Origin: Pseudoflavonifractor phocaeensis
Lineage (GTDB): Bacteria; Bacillota; Clostridia; Oscillospirales; Oscillospiraceae
NCBI RefSeq assembly: GCF_016901955.1
Contig: NZ_JACJLC010000002.1
Location: 38,943-102,942, forward strand
DNA: 64,000 nt
Direction of reading: 5' to 3'
Shown here piece by piece: positions 10,151 to 17,574 of this stretch (position 1 is the first letter of the stretch; every line of letters begins with the position of its first letter). Position numbers and translations under genes: made by a program. Under the pieces are notes generated by a model. That model saw nothing but the letters and a program-made list of their open reading frames with translations, did not search any database and was not told where the DNA came from.

Positions 10151-10166
10151 GCGGGCCTATGAAAAT

Positions 10167-10216
10167 GCGGCCCCCTCATACGGCCTTTCAGGCCGCCTTC
10201 CCCACTGTGGGGGAAG
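10167..10216. repeat. intergenic palindromic repeat
   Basis: Two adjoining hairpins (10181-10195 and 10197-10216) follow a C-rich start. The layout resembles dispersed palindromic repeats found between genes in many Clostridia. I see no second full copy in the window. Confidence 0.45.
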
Positions 10217-10238
10217 ATTGAGAGGCAATTTTATAGTA

Positions 10239-10264
10239 AAAACCGGGCCCGCGGGCCCGGTTTT
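10239..10264. terminator. bidirectional terminator, asparaginase / cadA
   Basis: A perfect 26-bp palindrome with A4 at one end and T4 at the other sits between the convergent asparaginase and cadA genes and can end both transcripts. Confidence 0.85.
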
Positions 10265-10271
10265 ATGTATT

Positions 10272-12179
10272 TCAGCACTGCTCCACCCGGAGGGCCCGCA
10301 TGGCGTTAAGGATGGCGATCACCGCCACCCCCACGTCGGCGAACACCGCCGCCCACATGGAGGCTGCCCCAAAAGCGCCCAGTACCAGCACCACGCCCTT
10401 CACCCCCAGGGCAAAGACGATGTTCTGCCGGACAATACGGACAGTCTTGCGGGCGATCGCCACCGCCACCGCCAGCTTGGAGGGCTTGTCGTCCATGAGC
10501 ACCACGTCGGCGGCCTCAATGGCCGCGTCGGAGCCCAGGGCACCCATGGCCACCCCCACGTCGGCCCTGGTAAGCACCGGGGCGTCGTTAATGCCGTCCC
10601 CCACAAAGACCAGCTTGCCCTTGGGGGAGGTCTGAGCCAGCAGCTTCTCTACCCGGTCCACCTTGTCCCCCGGCAGCAGCTGGGCGTGGTATTTGTCCAC
10701 ATCCAACTCTCCCGCCACTGCGGCGGCGGTCTCCCCGGTGTCTCCGGTAAGCATGACTACCTTCCTTACCCCCAGCGTCTTGAGCCGGGCAATGGCCCCC
10801 TTGGCATCGGGCTTGGGCCGGTCAGAAAGGACGATATGGCCGGCATAGCTCCCGTCCACCGACACGTGGACCAAGGTGCCGGGCAAATCGCAGGTGGGCA
10901 CGGAGATGCCCCGCCCCTCCAGCAGCCGGCGGCTGCCCGCCAGCACCGGCTTGCCGTCCACCAGTGCCTCCACTCCGTAGCCCGCCTGCTCCCGGGCGTC
11001 GGTCACACGGCCGGCATCCGGCTCCTGTGGACAAGCCGCCCGGAGAGACTGGGAGATGGGATGGTCCGACCACCGCTCCGCCAGGGCGGCGTACTCCAGC
11101 AGATGGCCGGGTTCCATCCCCTCCGCCGGGTGGACAGCACTCACCCCAAAGGTCCCCTGGGTGAGGGTACCCGTCTTATCAAAGACCACCGTCTCGGCGG
11201 CAGCCAGGGCCTCCAGGTAATTGCTCCCCTTCACCAGGATACCGCACCTGCTGGCGCCCCCTACGCCCCCGAAAAAGCTGAGGGGCACCGAGATCACCAG
11301 GGCACAGGGACAGGAGATCACCAGAAACACCAGGGCCCGGTGGAGCCATTGGCTCCATACGGTGCCCGCCAGGAAGGAGGGCAGGGCGGTCTGGGGCAGA
11401 AGGGCCAGAGCCAGGGTGGGCAGCAGGAAGAGGGCCAGGGCGGCCAGTACCACGCAGGGGGTGTAGTACCGGGCGAACCGGGTGATGAACTGCTCGGAGC
11501 GGGACTTCTTCTCGCTGGCGTTTTCCACCAGCTCCAGGATGCGGGCCACAGTGGACTCCTCGTAAGGCTTGGTCACCCGCAGCCGCAGCAGGCCGGACTG
11601 GTTGACGCAGCCGCTGAGGACGCTGTCCCCTACCCCCACCGCCCGGGGCAGAGATTCCCCAGTGAGAGCGGCGGTGTCCAGGGTAGAGGTCCCCTCCTCC
11701 ACCGTGCCGTCCAGGGGCACCCGCTCCCCCGGCTTGACCACGATACGGGCCCCCACCGGCACCTCCTCCGGGTCCGTCTGGGTCACCGTGCCGTCAGGCT
11801 CCTCCAGGTTGGCCCACTGGGGGCAGATATCCATCAGATCAGCGATAGACTGGCGGGAGCGGCCCACGGCGTAGCTCTGGAAGAGCTCCCCCACCTGATA
11901 AAACAGCATGACAAAGACGGCCTCGGCGTATTCCGTGGTGAAAAATGCCCCCACAGTGGCCAGAGCCATGAGGAAATTCTCGTCAAAGACCTGGCCCCGG
12001 ATCAGGTTGCGGAGGGCACGCCACACCACATCCCAGCCCACCAGGGCATAGGGGACCAAATACAACAACACCTCCAGGAGACGGGACAGCGGGGGCAGCA
12101 GCTTGGCCAGCGCCAAAAGGGCTGCCGCTGCCAAAATCCGCGCCAGGTCCCGCCTCTGGGATCGGGTCAAAGCACCCAC
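10272..12179 (-). CDS. cadA: heavy-metal P1B-type ATPase (Cd/Zn/Pb type)
   Basis: A 635-residue membrane pump that exports soft divalent metals at the cost of ATP. It has TGES in the actuator domain, SCPCALV in the metal-binding membrane helix, the phosphorylation site DKTGTLT (Asp334), a DHP motif and GDGINDAPVL. I start at GTG 12179, where GGGGAGGAG lies just upstream; the longer open frame overlaps the metallochaperone gene. No metal-binding domain is fused at its N-terminus; the separate small gene upstream supplies it. It is the last gene of the arsR-chaperone-cadA operon. Cd/Zn/Pb specificity is inferred from CPC and the ArsR neighbour. Confidence 0.9.
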   Translation of the reverse strand: MGALTRSQRRDLARILAAAALLALAKLLPPLSRLLEVLLYLVPYALVGWDVVWRALRNLIRGQVFDENFLMALATVGAFFTTEYAEAVFVMLFYQVGELFQSYAVGRSRQSIADLMDICPQWANLEEPDGTVTQTDPEEVPVGARIVVKPGERVPLDGTVEEGTSTLDTAALTGESLPRAVGVGDSVLSGCVNQSGLLRLRVTKPYEESTVARILELVENASEKKSRSEQFITRFARYYTPCVVLAALALFLLPTLALALLPQTALPSFLAGTVWSQWLHRALVFLVISCPCALVISVPLSFFGGVGGASRCGILVKGSNYLEALAAAETVVFDKTGTLTQGTFGVSAVHPAEGMEPGHLLEYAALAERWSDHPISQSLRAACPQEPDAGRVTDAREQAGYGVEALVDGKPVLAGSRRLLEGRGISVPTCDLPGTLVHVSVDGSYAGHIVLSDRPKPDAKGAIARLKTLGVRKVVMLTGDTGETAAAVAGELDVDKYHAQLLPGDKVDRVEKLLAQTSPKGKLVFVGDGINDAPVLTRADVGVAMGALGSDAAIEAADVVLMDDKPSKLAVAVAIARKTVRIVRQNIVFALGVKGVVLVLGAFGAASMWAAVFADVGVAVIAILNAMRALRVEQC

Positions 12180-12193
12180 AGGACTCTCCTCCC

Positions 12194-12412
12194 CTATCGT
12201 TTGATAACACAATGGGGCTCCACCTTCCGGCAGATGGCCGCCGCTTGGTCCAGGATCTCCTCCAGCCGGCCCTCCTCGGCGTCGATGGTCAGCTTCTGGG
12301 TCATAAAGCTGACGGTGGCGCTGTTCACCCCCGGCAGCTTCTGAATGGCCGCCTCCATCTTGGCGGCACAGTTGGCACAATCCAGGTTTTCCATGGCAAA
12401 ACGCTTTTTCAT
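12194..12412 (-). CDS. heavy-metal-associated (HMA) domain protein
   Basis: A 72-residue protein with the ferredoxin-like HMA fold. The metal site is LDCANCAAKME (CxxC at about 13-16), with a typical VNSATVSFMTQKLTI strand pattern. Such proteins carry a soft metal to the P-type ATPase; here the gene stands where that pump's own N-terminal domain would be, 14 bp upstream of its GTG. The C-terminus (EPHCVIKR) adds one cysteine. Metal specificity is inferred from the operon. Confidence 0.85.
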   Translation of the reverse strand: MKKRFAMENLDCANCAAKMEAAIQKLPGVNSATVSFMTQKLTIDAEEGRLEEILDQAAAICRKVEPHCVIKR

Positions 12413-12433
12413 CGTTCGTTCCTCCCTTTCCGC

Positions 12434-12799
12434 TTACAGCTCGTGGACATGCTCCAGGCCCTGGTTGATGATGGTCTTGACATGATCGTCCGCCAGAGCG
12501 TAAAACACCGTTTTACCCTCCCGACGGGCCCGCACCAGCTTCATGTTTTTCAGCAGCCGCAGCTGGTGAGAGATGGCCGACTGGGTCATGCCCAGTAGGG
12601 TAGCAATGTCGCACACACACATCTCCGAGGTGAAGAGCACATACAGGATCCGCATCCGGGTGGAGTCCCCAAAGACATGGAAGAGCTCCGCCAGATTGTA
12701 CAGTGTGTCCTCGTCGGGCATCTCCCGCCGTACCTGATCCACAATATCCGGATGGGCTGCCATCAGGTCACAGCATTCTACGGGTGTGTTGTCAATCAT
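12434..12799 (-). CDS. ArsR/SmtB-family metal-sensing repressor (CadC-like)
   Basis: A 121-residue winged-helix repressor. Residues about 40-105 match ArsR (FHVFGDSTRMRILYVLF, then MTQSAISHQLRLLKNMKLV). The metal site of CadC-type proteins is visible: cysteines near the N-terminus (ECCD) and the EMCVCDIA motif at the start of the DNA-binding helices. Binding of Cd(II), Pb(II) or Zn(II) should release it from DNA. It is the first gene of the operon, and a dyad of the ArsR type overlaps its own promoter, so it is autoregulated. Confidence 0.9.
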   Translation of the reverse strand: MIDNTPVECCDLMAAHPDIVDQVRREMPDEDTLYNLAELFHVFGDSTRMRILYVLFTSEMCVCDIATLLGMTQSAISHQLRLLKNMKLVRARREGKTVFYALADDHVKTIINQGLEHVHEL

Positions 12800-12811
12800 G
12801 TTATCACCTGC

Positions 12812-12866
12812 TCATATGATTATTTGTTCATGTATTTATAGTAGCATTGCCCTCGCTCTTTGTCAA
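12812..12866 (-). promoter_or_regulatory. cad operon promoter and ArsR-type operator
   Basis: Minus-strand TTGACA (12861-12866) and TACTAT (12838-12843) are 17 bp apart. An imperfect dyad of the ATGAACA-N-TCATATG kind (12812-12833) covers the expected transcription start, as in operators of the SmtB/CadC family. Confidence 0.7.
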
Positions 12867-12876
12867 GTACCAAAGC

Positions 12877-12910
12877 AAAAAAAAAGAGCTGCCGCACTGA
12901 GGCGGCAGCC
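12877..12910 (-). terminator. intrinsic terminator after the merR gene
   Basis: An 8-bp GC stem (12888-12895 with 12902-12909) followed on the minus strand by nine T residues, downstream of the MerR-type gene. Confidence 0.9.
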
Positions 12911-12942
12911 CCCTTGGTTGCTCCGGGCACCTCCGTGCCCGC

Positions 12943-13746
12943 TCAGCCCTCCACTCTGATTTGAAGCTCGGTGACATACTCCTCCACCCGATTGGTGTCG
13001 TGAGCATCAATACGATAGAGCTCCAGGGGCGGCCCGGCGGGCCGCCGCCCCTCCGCCGTCACAAAGCCGGTGAGCAGGGTCAGATGGTCCTCCAGGGCCT
13101 CGTAGGGCCCCCGGTAGTACAGCCGGGCATATTCCCCCGCAGGCAATCTGTCATCGCAAGGCAAGCCTGGCCTGGTGAGGAAAAACACCCGTGAGAAATG
13201 GTTGTATACGCCCCGCTCCAGGCTATCCTGGTCCAACGCCGCCCCCATGCACTGGCTGCCGATGATCTGGATGTAGTCCTGGTGCCGCTGAGCCAGCCGC
13301 TTGAGCTGGAAGTCGATCTCCTTCTCCAGAATGAAATCCTCCTCCAGGAACACATAGGGCCGCGCCTCTTCCACCACCCATTCCGGCCGCAGGGCCTCCA
13401 CCGCCCGGTACCGCTCCAGCCGCTGCCGCCGCTCCGCCGCCTCCCGCTTGGCCTCCTCCAGCTCGGCCATCCGGCGGTCCAGCAGCTCCTCCTCCCGGTC
13501 CAGCAGGGCCATGGTCTCCCCCACGCTCCGCCGCTCCAGATAGTCCCGGATGGTCCGGGTGGGCAGATCCAGCTCCCGCAGGGCCCGGATGATGTTCAGG
13601 GTACACACGTCCTGGATGCCGTACCGCCGGTATCGGTTCTCTCCCCGGGCCGGGTGGAGCAGTCCCTTTTCCTCATAGTACCGCAGGGTGTCCGGACACA
13701 GGTCGAAGAGCTTTGCCAGCTCATGGATCTGATAGTATTCTTTCAC
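12943..13746 (-). CDS. MerR-family regulator with GyrI-like effector domain
   Basis: A 267-residue BmrR/TipA-like regulator. An N-terminal MerR helix-turn-helix (YYQIHELAKLFDLCPDTLRY) and a long coiled coil (about 85-125, rich in E and R) lead to a C-terminal GyrI/effector-binding domain with an aromatic pocket (EYARLYYRGPYEAL). Such proteins bind organic cations and twist a promoter with an over-long spacer. I start at GTG 13746, with AGGGGGG upstream; an ATG at 13794 would put the operator inside the gene. It is divergent from the MATE gene and very likely controls it. The ligand is unknown. Confidence 0.85.
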   Translation of the reverse strand: MKEYYQIHELAKLFDLCPDTLRYYEEKGLLHPARGENRYRRYGIQDVCTLNIIRALRELDLPTRTIRDYLERRSVGETMALLDREEELLDRRMAELEEAKREAAERRQRLERYRAVEALRPEWVVEEARPYVFLEEDFILEKEIDFQLKRLAQRHQDYIQIIGSQCMGAALDQDSLERGVYNHFSRVFFLTRPGLPCDDRLPAGEYARLYYRGPYEALEDHLTLLTGFVTAEGRRPAGPPLELYRIDAHDTNRVEEYVTELQIRVEG

Positions 13747-13763
13747 TTTTTTCGTCCCCCCTC

Positions 13764-13794
13764 TTGACTCTCGTATGATACGAGGGTTTATCAT
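13764..13794 (+). promoter_or_regulatory. MerR-type promoter with 19-bp spacer, for the MATE gene
   Basis: TTGACT (13764-13769) and TATCAT (13789-13794) are 19 bp apart. Between them lies a perfect 7-1-7 palindrome (13770-13784). This is the hallmark of promoters activated by MerR proteins. The expected start at about 13801 gives a very short 5' UTR that still includes GAGGAGG. Confidence 0.85.
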
Positions 13795-13818
13795 GGTACC
13801 AGCGAGGAGGTTTTATCC

Positions 13819-15132
13819 GTGAAGCTGGTATCCAAGTTTCTGAAATTCACCATCCCGTCCATCGTGTCCATGTGGATCTTCTCTTTGTACACCATTGTGG
13901 ACGGCATCTTTGTGGCCCACGGGGTGGGCAGCCACGCCCTGGGGGCGGTGAACCTGTCCATGCCCTTTGTGTCCCTCATCTTCACCATGGGCATCCTGCT
14001 GGCCACCGGCACCTCCACCGTCCTCTCCCTGGCCCTGGGCCGGGGAGACGAGGAGGAGGCCCGCAACTACTTCAATCAAAACCTGGCGGTGGTCATTATC
14101 CTCTCCCTGGCCCTCACCGCCGGGGTACTCCTCAACCTGGATGGGGTGGCCCGATTCCTGGGAGCCGAAGGCGATCTGCTTCCCCTGGTGAAGGAGTATG
14201 TGGGCACCATTTCCTGCTTCGCCGTCTTTTTCACCGTGTCCTACAACCTGGAGGTCCAGGTGAAGGCGGACGGCGCCCCCCACGTCAGTACCATCGGGGT
14301 GCTGTCCTGCGCCATTATGAATGTCCTGCTGGACTATGTGTTTGTCATGCACTTTCACTGGGGGGTGTGGGGGGCCGCCCTGGCCACCGGACTGTCTCAG
14401 GTCACCTCCACGGCGGTGTTTGTCTTTTACTTTATCCGCCACCCCGCCCCCCTGCGGTTTGGCAAATTCCGGCCCAACCTGGGGGCTTACCGCAGGATCA
14501 TCCCCCTGGGCACCGCCGACGGGCTCAGCGAGCTCTCCAACGGCATCGTCATTTTCCTGTTCAACCAGACCATCCTGCGGGTGTCCGGAGAAGCTGCCCT
14601 CACCTCCTACACCATCGTCAGCTACGTGAACACCCTGGTGCTCATGACCATGATCGGCACCGCCCACGGGGTGCAGCCTCTGTCCAGCTTCCACCTGGGG
14701 GCGGGTGAGCGGCCGGTGTGCCACAGGTTCCTGACCTACGGCCTGCGGCTGGCGGTGGGGGCGGGGGTACTGTTCTGGGGGCTGTGCCAGCTGCTGGCCG
14801 GGCCCATCGTCGGGCTGTTCCTGGAGCCCGGCGATCCCCTGCTGGACTATACCATGACCGCCCTGCGGATGTACGCCTGGTCCTTCCTCCCCCTGGGGTT
14901 CAACGTGGTGGTCTCCGGCTTCTTCACTGCCATGGAGCATCCCTTTCCCGCCCTCACCATCTCCTTCGGGCGGGGGCTGGTGCTCATCTCCGGCTGCCTG
15001 ATGGCCCTGTCCGCCTGGCTTGGGGACAGCGGGGTGTGGCTGGCCCCTCTGGCCTCCGAGGGTCTGTGCCTGCTGTTCACCCTGGGCTTTCTGGGGGCCT
15101 ATTTCCACCGGTTACAGAAAAACGGCCCGTGA
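13819..15132 (+). CDS. MATE-family multidrug efflux transporter
   Basis: A 437-residue protein with about 12 membrane helices and the two-fold repeat of MATE (NorM/DinF-type) antiporters, which export drugs or metabolites with Na+ or H+. Typical segments are IPSIVSMWIFSLYTIVDGIF at the start and the second-half copy IIPLGTADGLSELSNGIVIF near residue 228. The start is GTG with GAGGAGG about 6 nt upstream. The gene lies directly after a MerR-type promoter and is divergent from the MerR gene, so a drug-inducible pump is likely. Substrate unknown. Confidence 0.9.
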   Translation: MKLVSKFLKFTIPSIVSMWIFSLYTIVDGIFVAHGVGSHALGAVNLSMPFVSLIFTMGILLATGTSTVLSLALGRGDEEEARNYFNQNLAVVIILSLALTAGVLLNLDGVARFLGAEGDLLPLVKEYVGTISCFAVFFTVSYNLEVQVKADGAPHVSTIGVLSCAIMNVLLDYVFVMHFHWGVWGAALATGLSQVTSTAVFVFYFIRHPAPLRFGKFRPNLGAYRRIIPLGTADGLSELSNGIVIFLFNQTILRVSGEAALTSYTIVSYVNTLVLMTMIGTAHGVQPLSSFHLGAGERPVCHRFLTYGLRLAVGAGVLFWGLCQLLAGPIVGLFLEPGDPLLDYTMTALRMYAWSFLPLGFNVVVSGFFTAMEHPFPALTISFGRGLVLISGCLMALSAWLGDSGVWLAPLASEGLCLLFTLGFLGAYFHRLQKNGP

Positions 15133-15146
15133 TCCGGGCCGTTTTT
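15118..15146. terminator. bidirectional terminator between MATE and HAD genes
   Basis: A 9-bp stem (15121-15129 with 15135-15143) flanked by A-run and T-run overlaps the MATE stop codon and lies just before the stop of the opposite HAD gene. Confidence 0.85.
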
Positions 15147-15974
15147 TCATGGTTTGAGCAGATATCGCTCCACCGCCATACCTACCCCGCCCTCCCGGTT
15201 GGAGCCGGTGGTGTAGCGGGCGGCCGCCCTGGCCTCCGGGGAGGCGTTGGCCATGGCGAAGGACCAGCGGGCCCAGCGCAGCATCTCCAGATCGTTGCCC
15301 GCGTCCCCGAAGGCCATGACCTGCTCCGGGCCGATGCCCAGCCGGGCGCACAGGGCCTGGATGGCGGACCCCTTGTTCACCCCCAGGGCGGTGAGCTCCA
15401 GATTGCCCGGATAGGAGCTGGCCGCCGCCAGAGGACCCAGTTCATCGGTCAGGGCCAGCAGCTCCCGCTTTTGCGCCTCCGGGATGTGGAAAATATGGAT
15501 CTTCTCCACCGCCTTGCCGTCCAGGGCGGTGTTGATATCCTCGGGAAATTGAGAACAGGTTCTCAGTACCTGGGCAAACTCGGGAGAGAGGGCGCTGCCC
15601 ACCACCAGCTCCATCCGGTCCCGCTGGATGTAGTTCTGTCCCTCACAGTACACCTCAAAGGGCAGCCCCCAGTCCAGCAGCTTCCGGATGGCCTCCCGGC
15701 GGGCGGTCTCCGGCAGAGGCCGGCGGTAGAGCCACTGGTGTTCCGCCACGTCCAGCACGGCGGCGCCGTTGGACAGCACCGCGTACCGGGTCACCCCCAG
15801 CTGGGCGTCCACACCCCGCAGCAGGGCCCAGGCCCGGCCGCTGGCAATGGCCACCGCCACCCCCCGCTCCGAAGCCGCCCGGAGGGCGGTGATGTTCCGG
15901 GGCGGCACGGTGGCGTGGTCGTCATCCAGCAGGGTGCCGTCCATATCCAGGCAGATCAATCGAATGTCATTCAT
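15147..15974 (-). CDS. Cof-type HAD hydrolase
   Basis: A 275-residue phosphatase of the Cof/HAD-IIB group. Motif I DMDGTLLDDD is near residue 9, motif II IASGRA near 45, and the motif III/IV region GPEQVMAFGDAGNDLEML near 212. The large cap domain lies between motifs II and III. Such enzymes dephosphorylate sugar phosphates, FMN, PLP or similar small substrates in the cytoplasm. The ATG at 15974 is chosen because GGAG is 6 nt upstream; that site overlaps an earlier in-frame ATG at 15986. It has its own promoter and is separated by a terminator from the upstream MATE gene. Confidence 0.85.
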   Translation of the reverse strand: MNDIRLICLDMDGTLLDDDHATVPPRNITALRAASERGVAVAIASGRAWALLRGVDAQLGVTRYAVLSNGAAVLDVAEHQWLYRRPLPETARREAIRKLLDWGLPFEVYCEGQNYIQRDRMELVVGSALSPEFAQVLRTCSQFPEDINTALDGKAVEKIHIFHIPEAQKRELLALTDELGPLAAASSYPGNLELTALGVNKGSAIQALCARLGIGPEQVMAFGDAGNDLEMLRWARWSFAMANASPEARAAARYTTGSNREGGVGMAVERYLLKP

Positions 15975-16007
15975 AGCATACTCCATCTGTGTTCAAATTA
16001 CCCCTCC

Positions 16008-16036
16008 AGTATACAGGACGGCGGGCCCTCTTGCAA
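16008..16036 (-). promoter_or_regulatory. promoter of the HAD gene
   Basis: Minus-strand TTGCAA (16031-16036) and TATACT (16008-16013) are 17 bp apart. Confidence 0.65.
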
Positions 16037-16042
16037 CCCACA

Positions 16043-16074
16043 GAAAAAACGCAGGCCGAACCGGCCTGCGTTTT
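16043..16074 (-). terminator. terminator after the second MATE gene
   Basis: A GC-rich stem of about 13 bp (16047-16059 with 16062-16074) followed on the minus strand by T6. It sits directly behind the MATE stop codon. Confidence 0.9.
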
Positions 16075-16079
16075 GTGAC

Positions 16080-17417
16080 TTATCTGATATTTTTCATGGT
16101 CTTCCAGCGGTTGGAGCGGTAGAACCAGTAGCCCACCGGCACCGAGCTGGACACAGCGATGCCGCAGGCCAGATAGACGCCGTAGATGCCCATAAAGTGC
16201 TCCAGCACCACCGCCAGCACCAGCCGCACCACGATGCAGTTGAGGAAGGAGTTCCACATGATGAACACGGTGTGACCCGAGCCGGTGGCCAGGGTGTTGT
16301 AGGTAAACATACCGGCGTAGAAGATCTGGCAGACGATCTCGATGCGCAGGTTGACCACCGCCCAGGCCTGCACGTCGGGGTCGGGGGTGAAGATCATCAC
16401 CAGCCAGGGGGCCAGCACCTCGGCCAGCACCACGATGAGGGCAGCCATGCCCAGGGACAGCTTCATGCAGGTTTTCATGACCTGTTCCGCCCGGTCATAC
16501 AGCCCGGCCCCCAGGCACTGGGCGCACATGGTACCGGCGCCGGTGGTGAGGGCGGAGACAAAGAGCTGGCAGAAGTCCCGGATCTTGTTGGACACCCCGT
16601 TGGCCGCTGACACGTCCACGTCGTACTTGTTGATGAGGGTGAGCACCACCAGCCAGGACACGCTGGCGATGGTCCACTGGAGGGCCACCGGCAGGCCCAG
16701 CTTCAGGGTGCGGCTCACCACCTGCCGGTCAGGGGCCAGATAGCGGGGCAGCAGACCCAGGTCGGCCCGGTGGGCCAGACAGAAGAGCAGAGCGGCCACA
16801 AAGGACACCGCCTGGCCGGTAATGGTAGCCAGGGCAGCCCCCGCCACCCCCATATGCCACACCGCCACAAAGAGAATGTCCAGCACCACGTTGAGAGAGA
16901 CCGACGCGATGATGCAGTAGAGGGGGATCCGGGAGTTTCCCACCCCCCGCAGGATGGCCGACAGGGCATTGTAGCCGAAGATAAAGAACAGGCCCACTCC
17001 GCAGATACCCAGATAGGCCACCGAGTCGGCCATGGCGGGGGCCTTCAGCAGCACCAGGATGGGGCGGCAGAGCAGGACCACCAGGGCGGTGAACAGCACA
17101 CCGGCAATGACGCCGATGAACACGGTGTTGCCCGCCGCCTTCCGGCGGTCCTCATGGGCGCCGCTGCCGAAATACTGGCTCACCAGAATATTGCCGCCCA
17201 CCGTGACGCCGATGGCCAGCTGGGTGAGCATGTTCATGATGACGCTGGAGGTGTTGATGGCGGAAATGCCGTTTTCCCCGATATAGTGTCCGGCAATGAT
17301 GATGTCCGTGATGGAATAGATGGCCTGCAGCAGGCTGGAGGCCACCAGGGGCATGGCGTACCGAATCAGCTTCCGGCTGACCGATCCCTGGGTCAGGTCG
17401 TTTTGCAGGGCTGGCAT
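16080..17417 (-). CDS. MATE-family efflux transporter
   Basis: A 445-residue protein with about 12 membrane helices of the MATE family. Characteristic parts are KLIRYAMPLVASSLLQAIYS at the N-terminus and the inner repeat VSRTLKLGLPVALQWTIASV near residue 230. ATG 17417 is chosen over the upstream ATG at 17480 because AGGAGAGG precedes it and the extra 21 residues look non-coding. It shares only family membership with the MATE protein at 13819-15132 and has no regulator gene beside it. Substrate unknown. Confidence 0.88.
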   Translation of the reverse strand: MPALQNDLTQGSVSRKLIRYAMPLVASSLLQAIYSITDIIIAGHYIGENGISAINTSSVIMNMLTQLAIGVTVGGNILVSQYFGSGAHEDRRKAAGNTVFIGVIAGVLFTALVVLLCRPILVLLKAPAMADSVAYLGICGVGLFFIFGYNALSAILRGVGNSRIPLYCIIASVSLNVVLDILFVAVWHMGVAGAALATITGQAVSFVAALLFCLAHRADLGLLPRYLAPDRQVVSRTLKLGLPVALQWTIASVSWLVVLTLINKYDVDVSAANGVSNKIRDFCQLFVSALTTGAGTMCAQCLGAGLYDRAEQVMKTCMKLSLGMAALIVVLAEVLAPWLVMIFTPDPDVQAWAVVNLRIEIVCQIFYAGMFTYNTLATGSGHTVFIMWNSFLNCIVVRLVLAVVLEHFMGIYGVYLACGIAVSSSVPVGYWFYRSNRWKTMKNIR

Positions 17418-17451
17418 ACCCAGATCCTCTCCTTTTCTCTCATTCAGGTGT

Positions 17452-17480
17452 AGTGTACCCCTCCCGTTCCATTCCCGCAA
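17452..17480 (-). promoter_or_regulatory. possible promoter of the second MATE gene
   Basis: Minus-strand TTGCGG (17475-17480) and TACACT (17452-17457) with a 17-bp spacer, 34 bp before the chosen ATG. Confidence 0.45.
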
Positions 17481-17527
17481 TCCCCACCTTTTGCTCAGTT
17501 ACTTTCTGCCCAGTAAGTTTTTGACCC

Positions 17528-17564
17528 AAGAAAAGCGGGGCGCGCCGTCTGGCGCGCCCCGCTT
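17528..17564 (-). terminator. terminator after nfnAB
   Basis: A 14-bp GC stem (17533-17546 with 17551-17564) followed on the minus strand by TTTTCTT. Confidence 0.85.
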
Positions 17565-17574
17565 GGGGTTTGGC

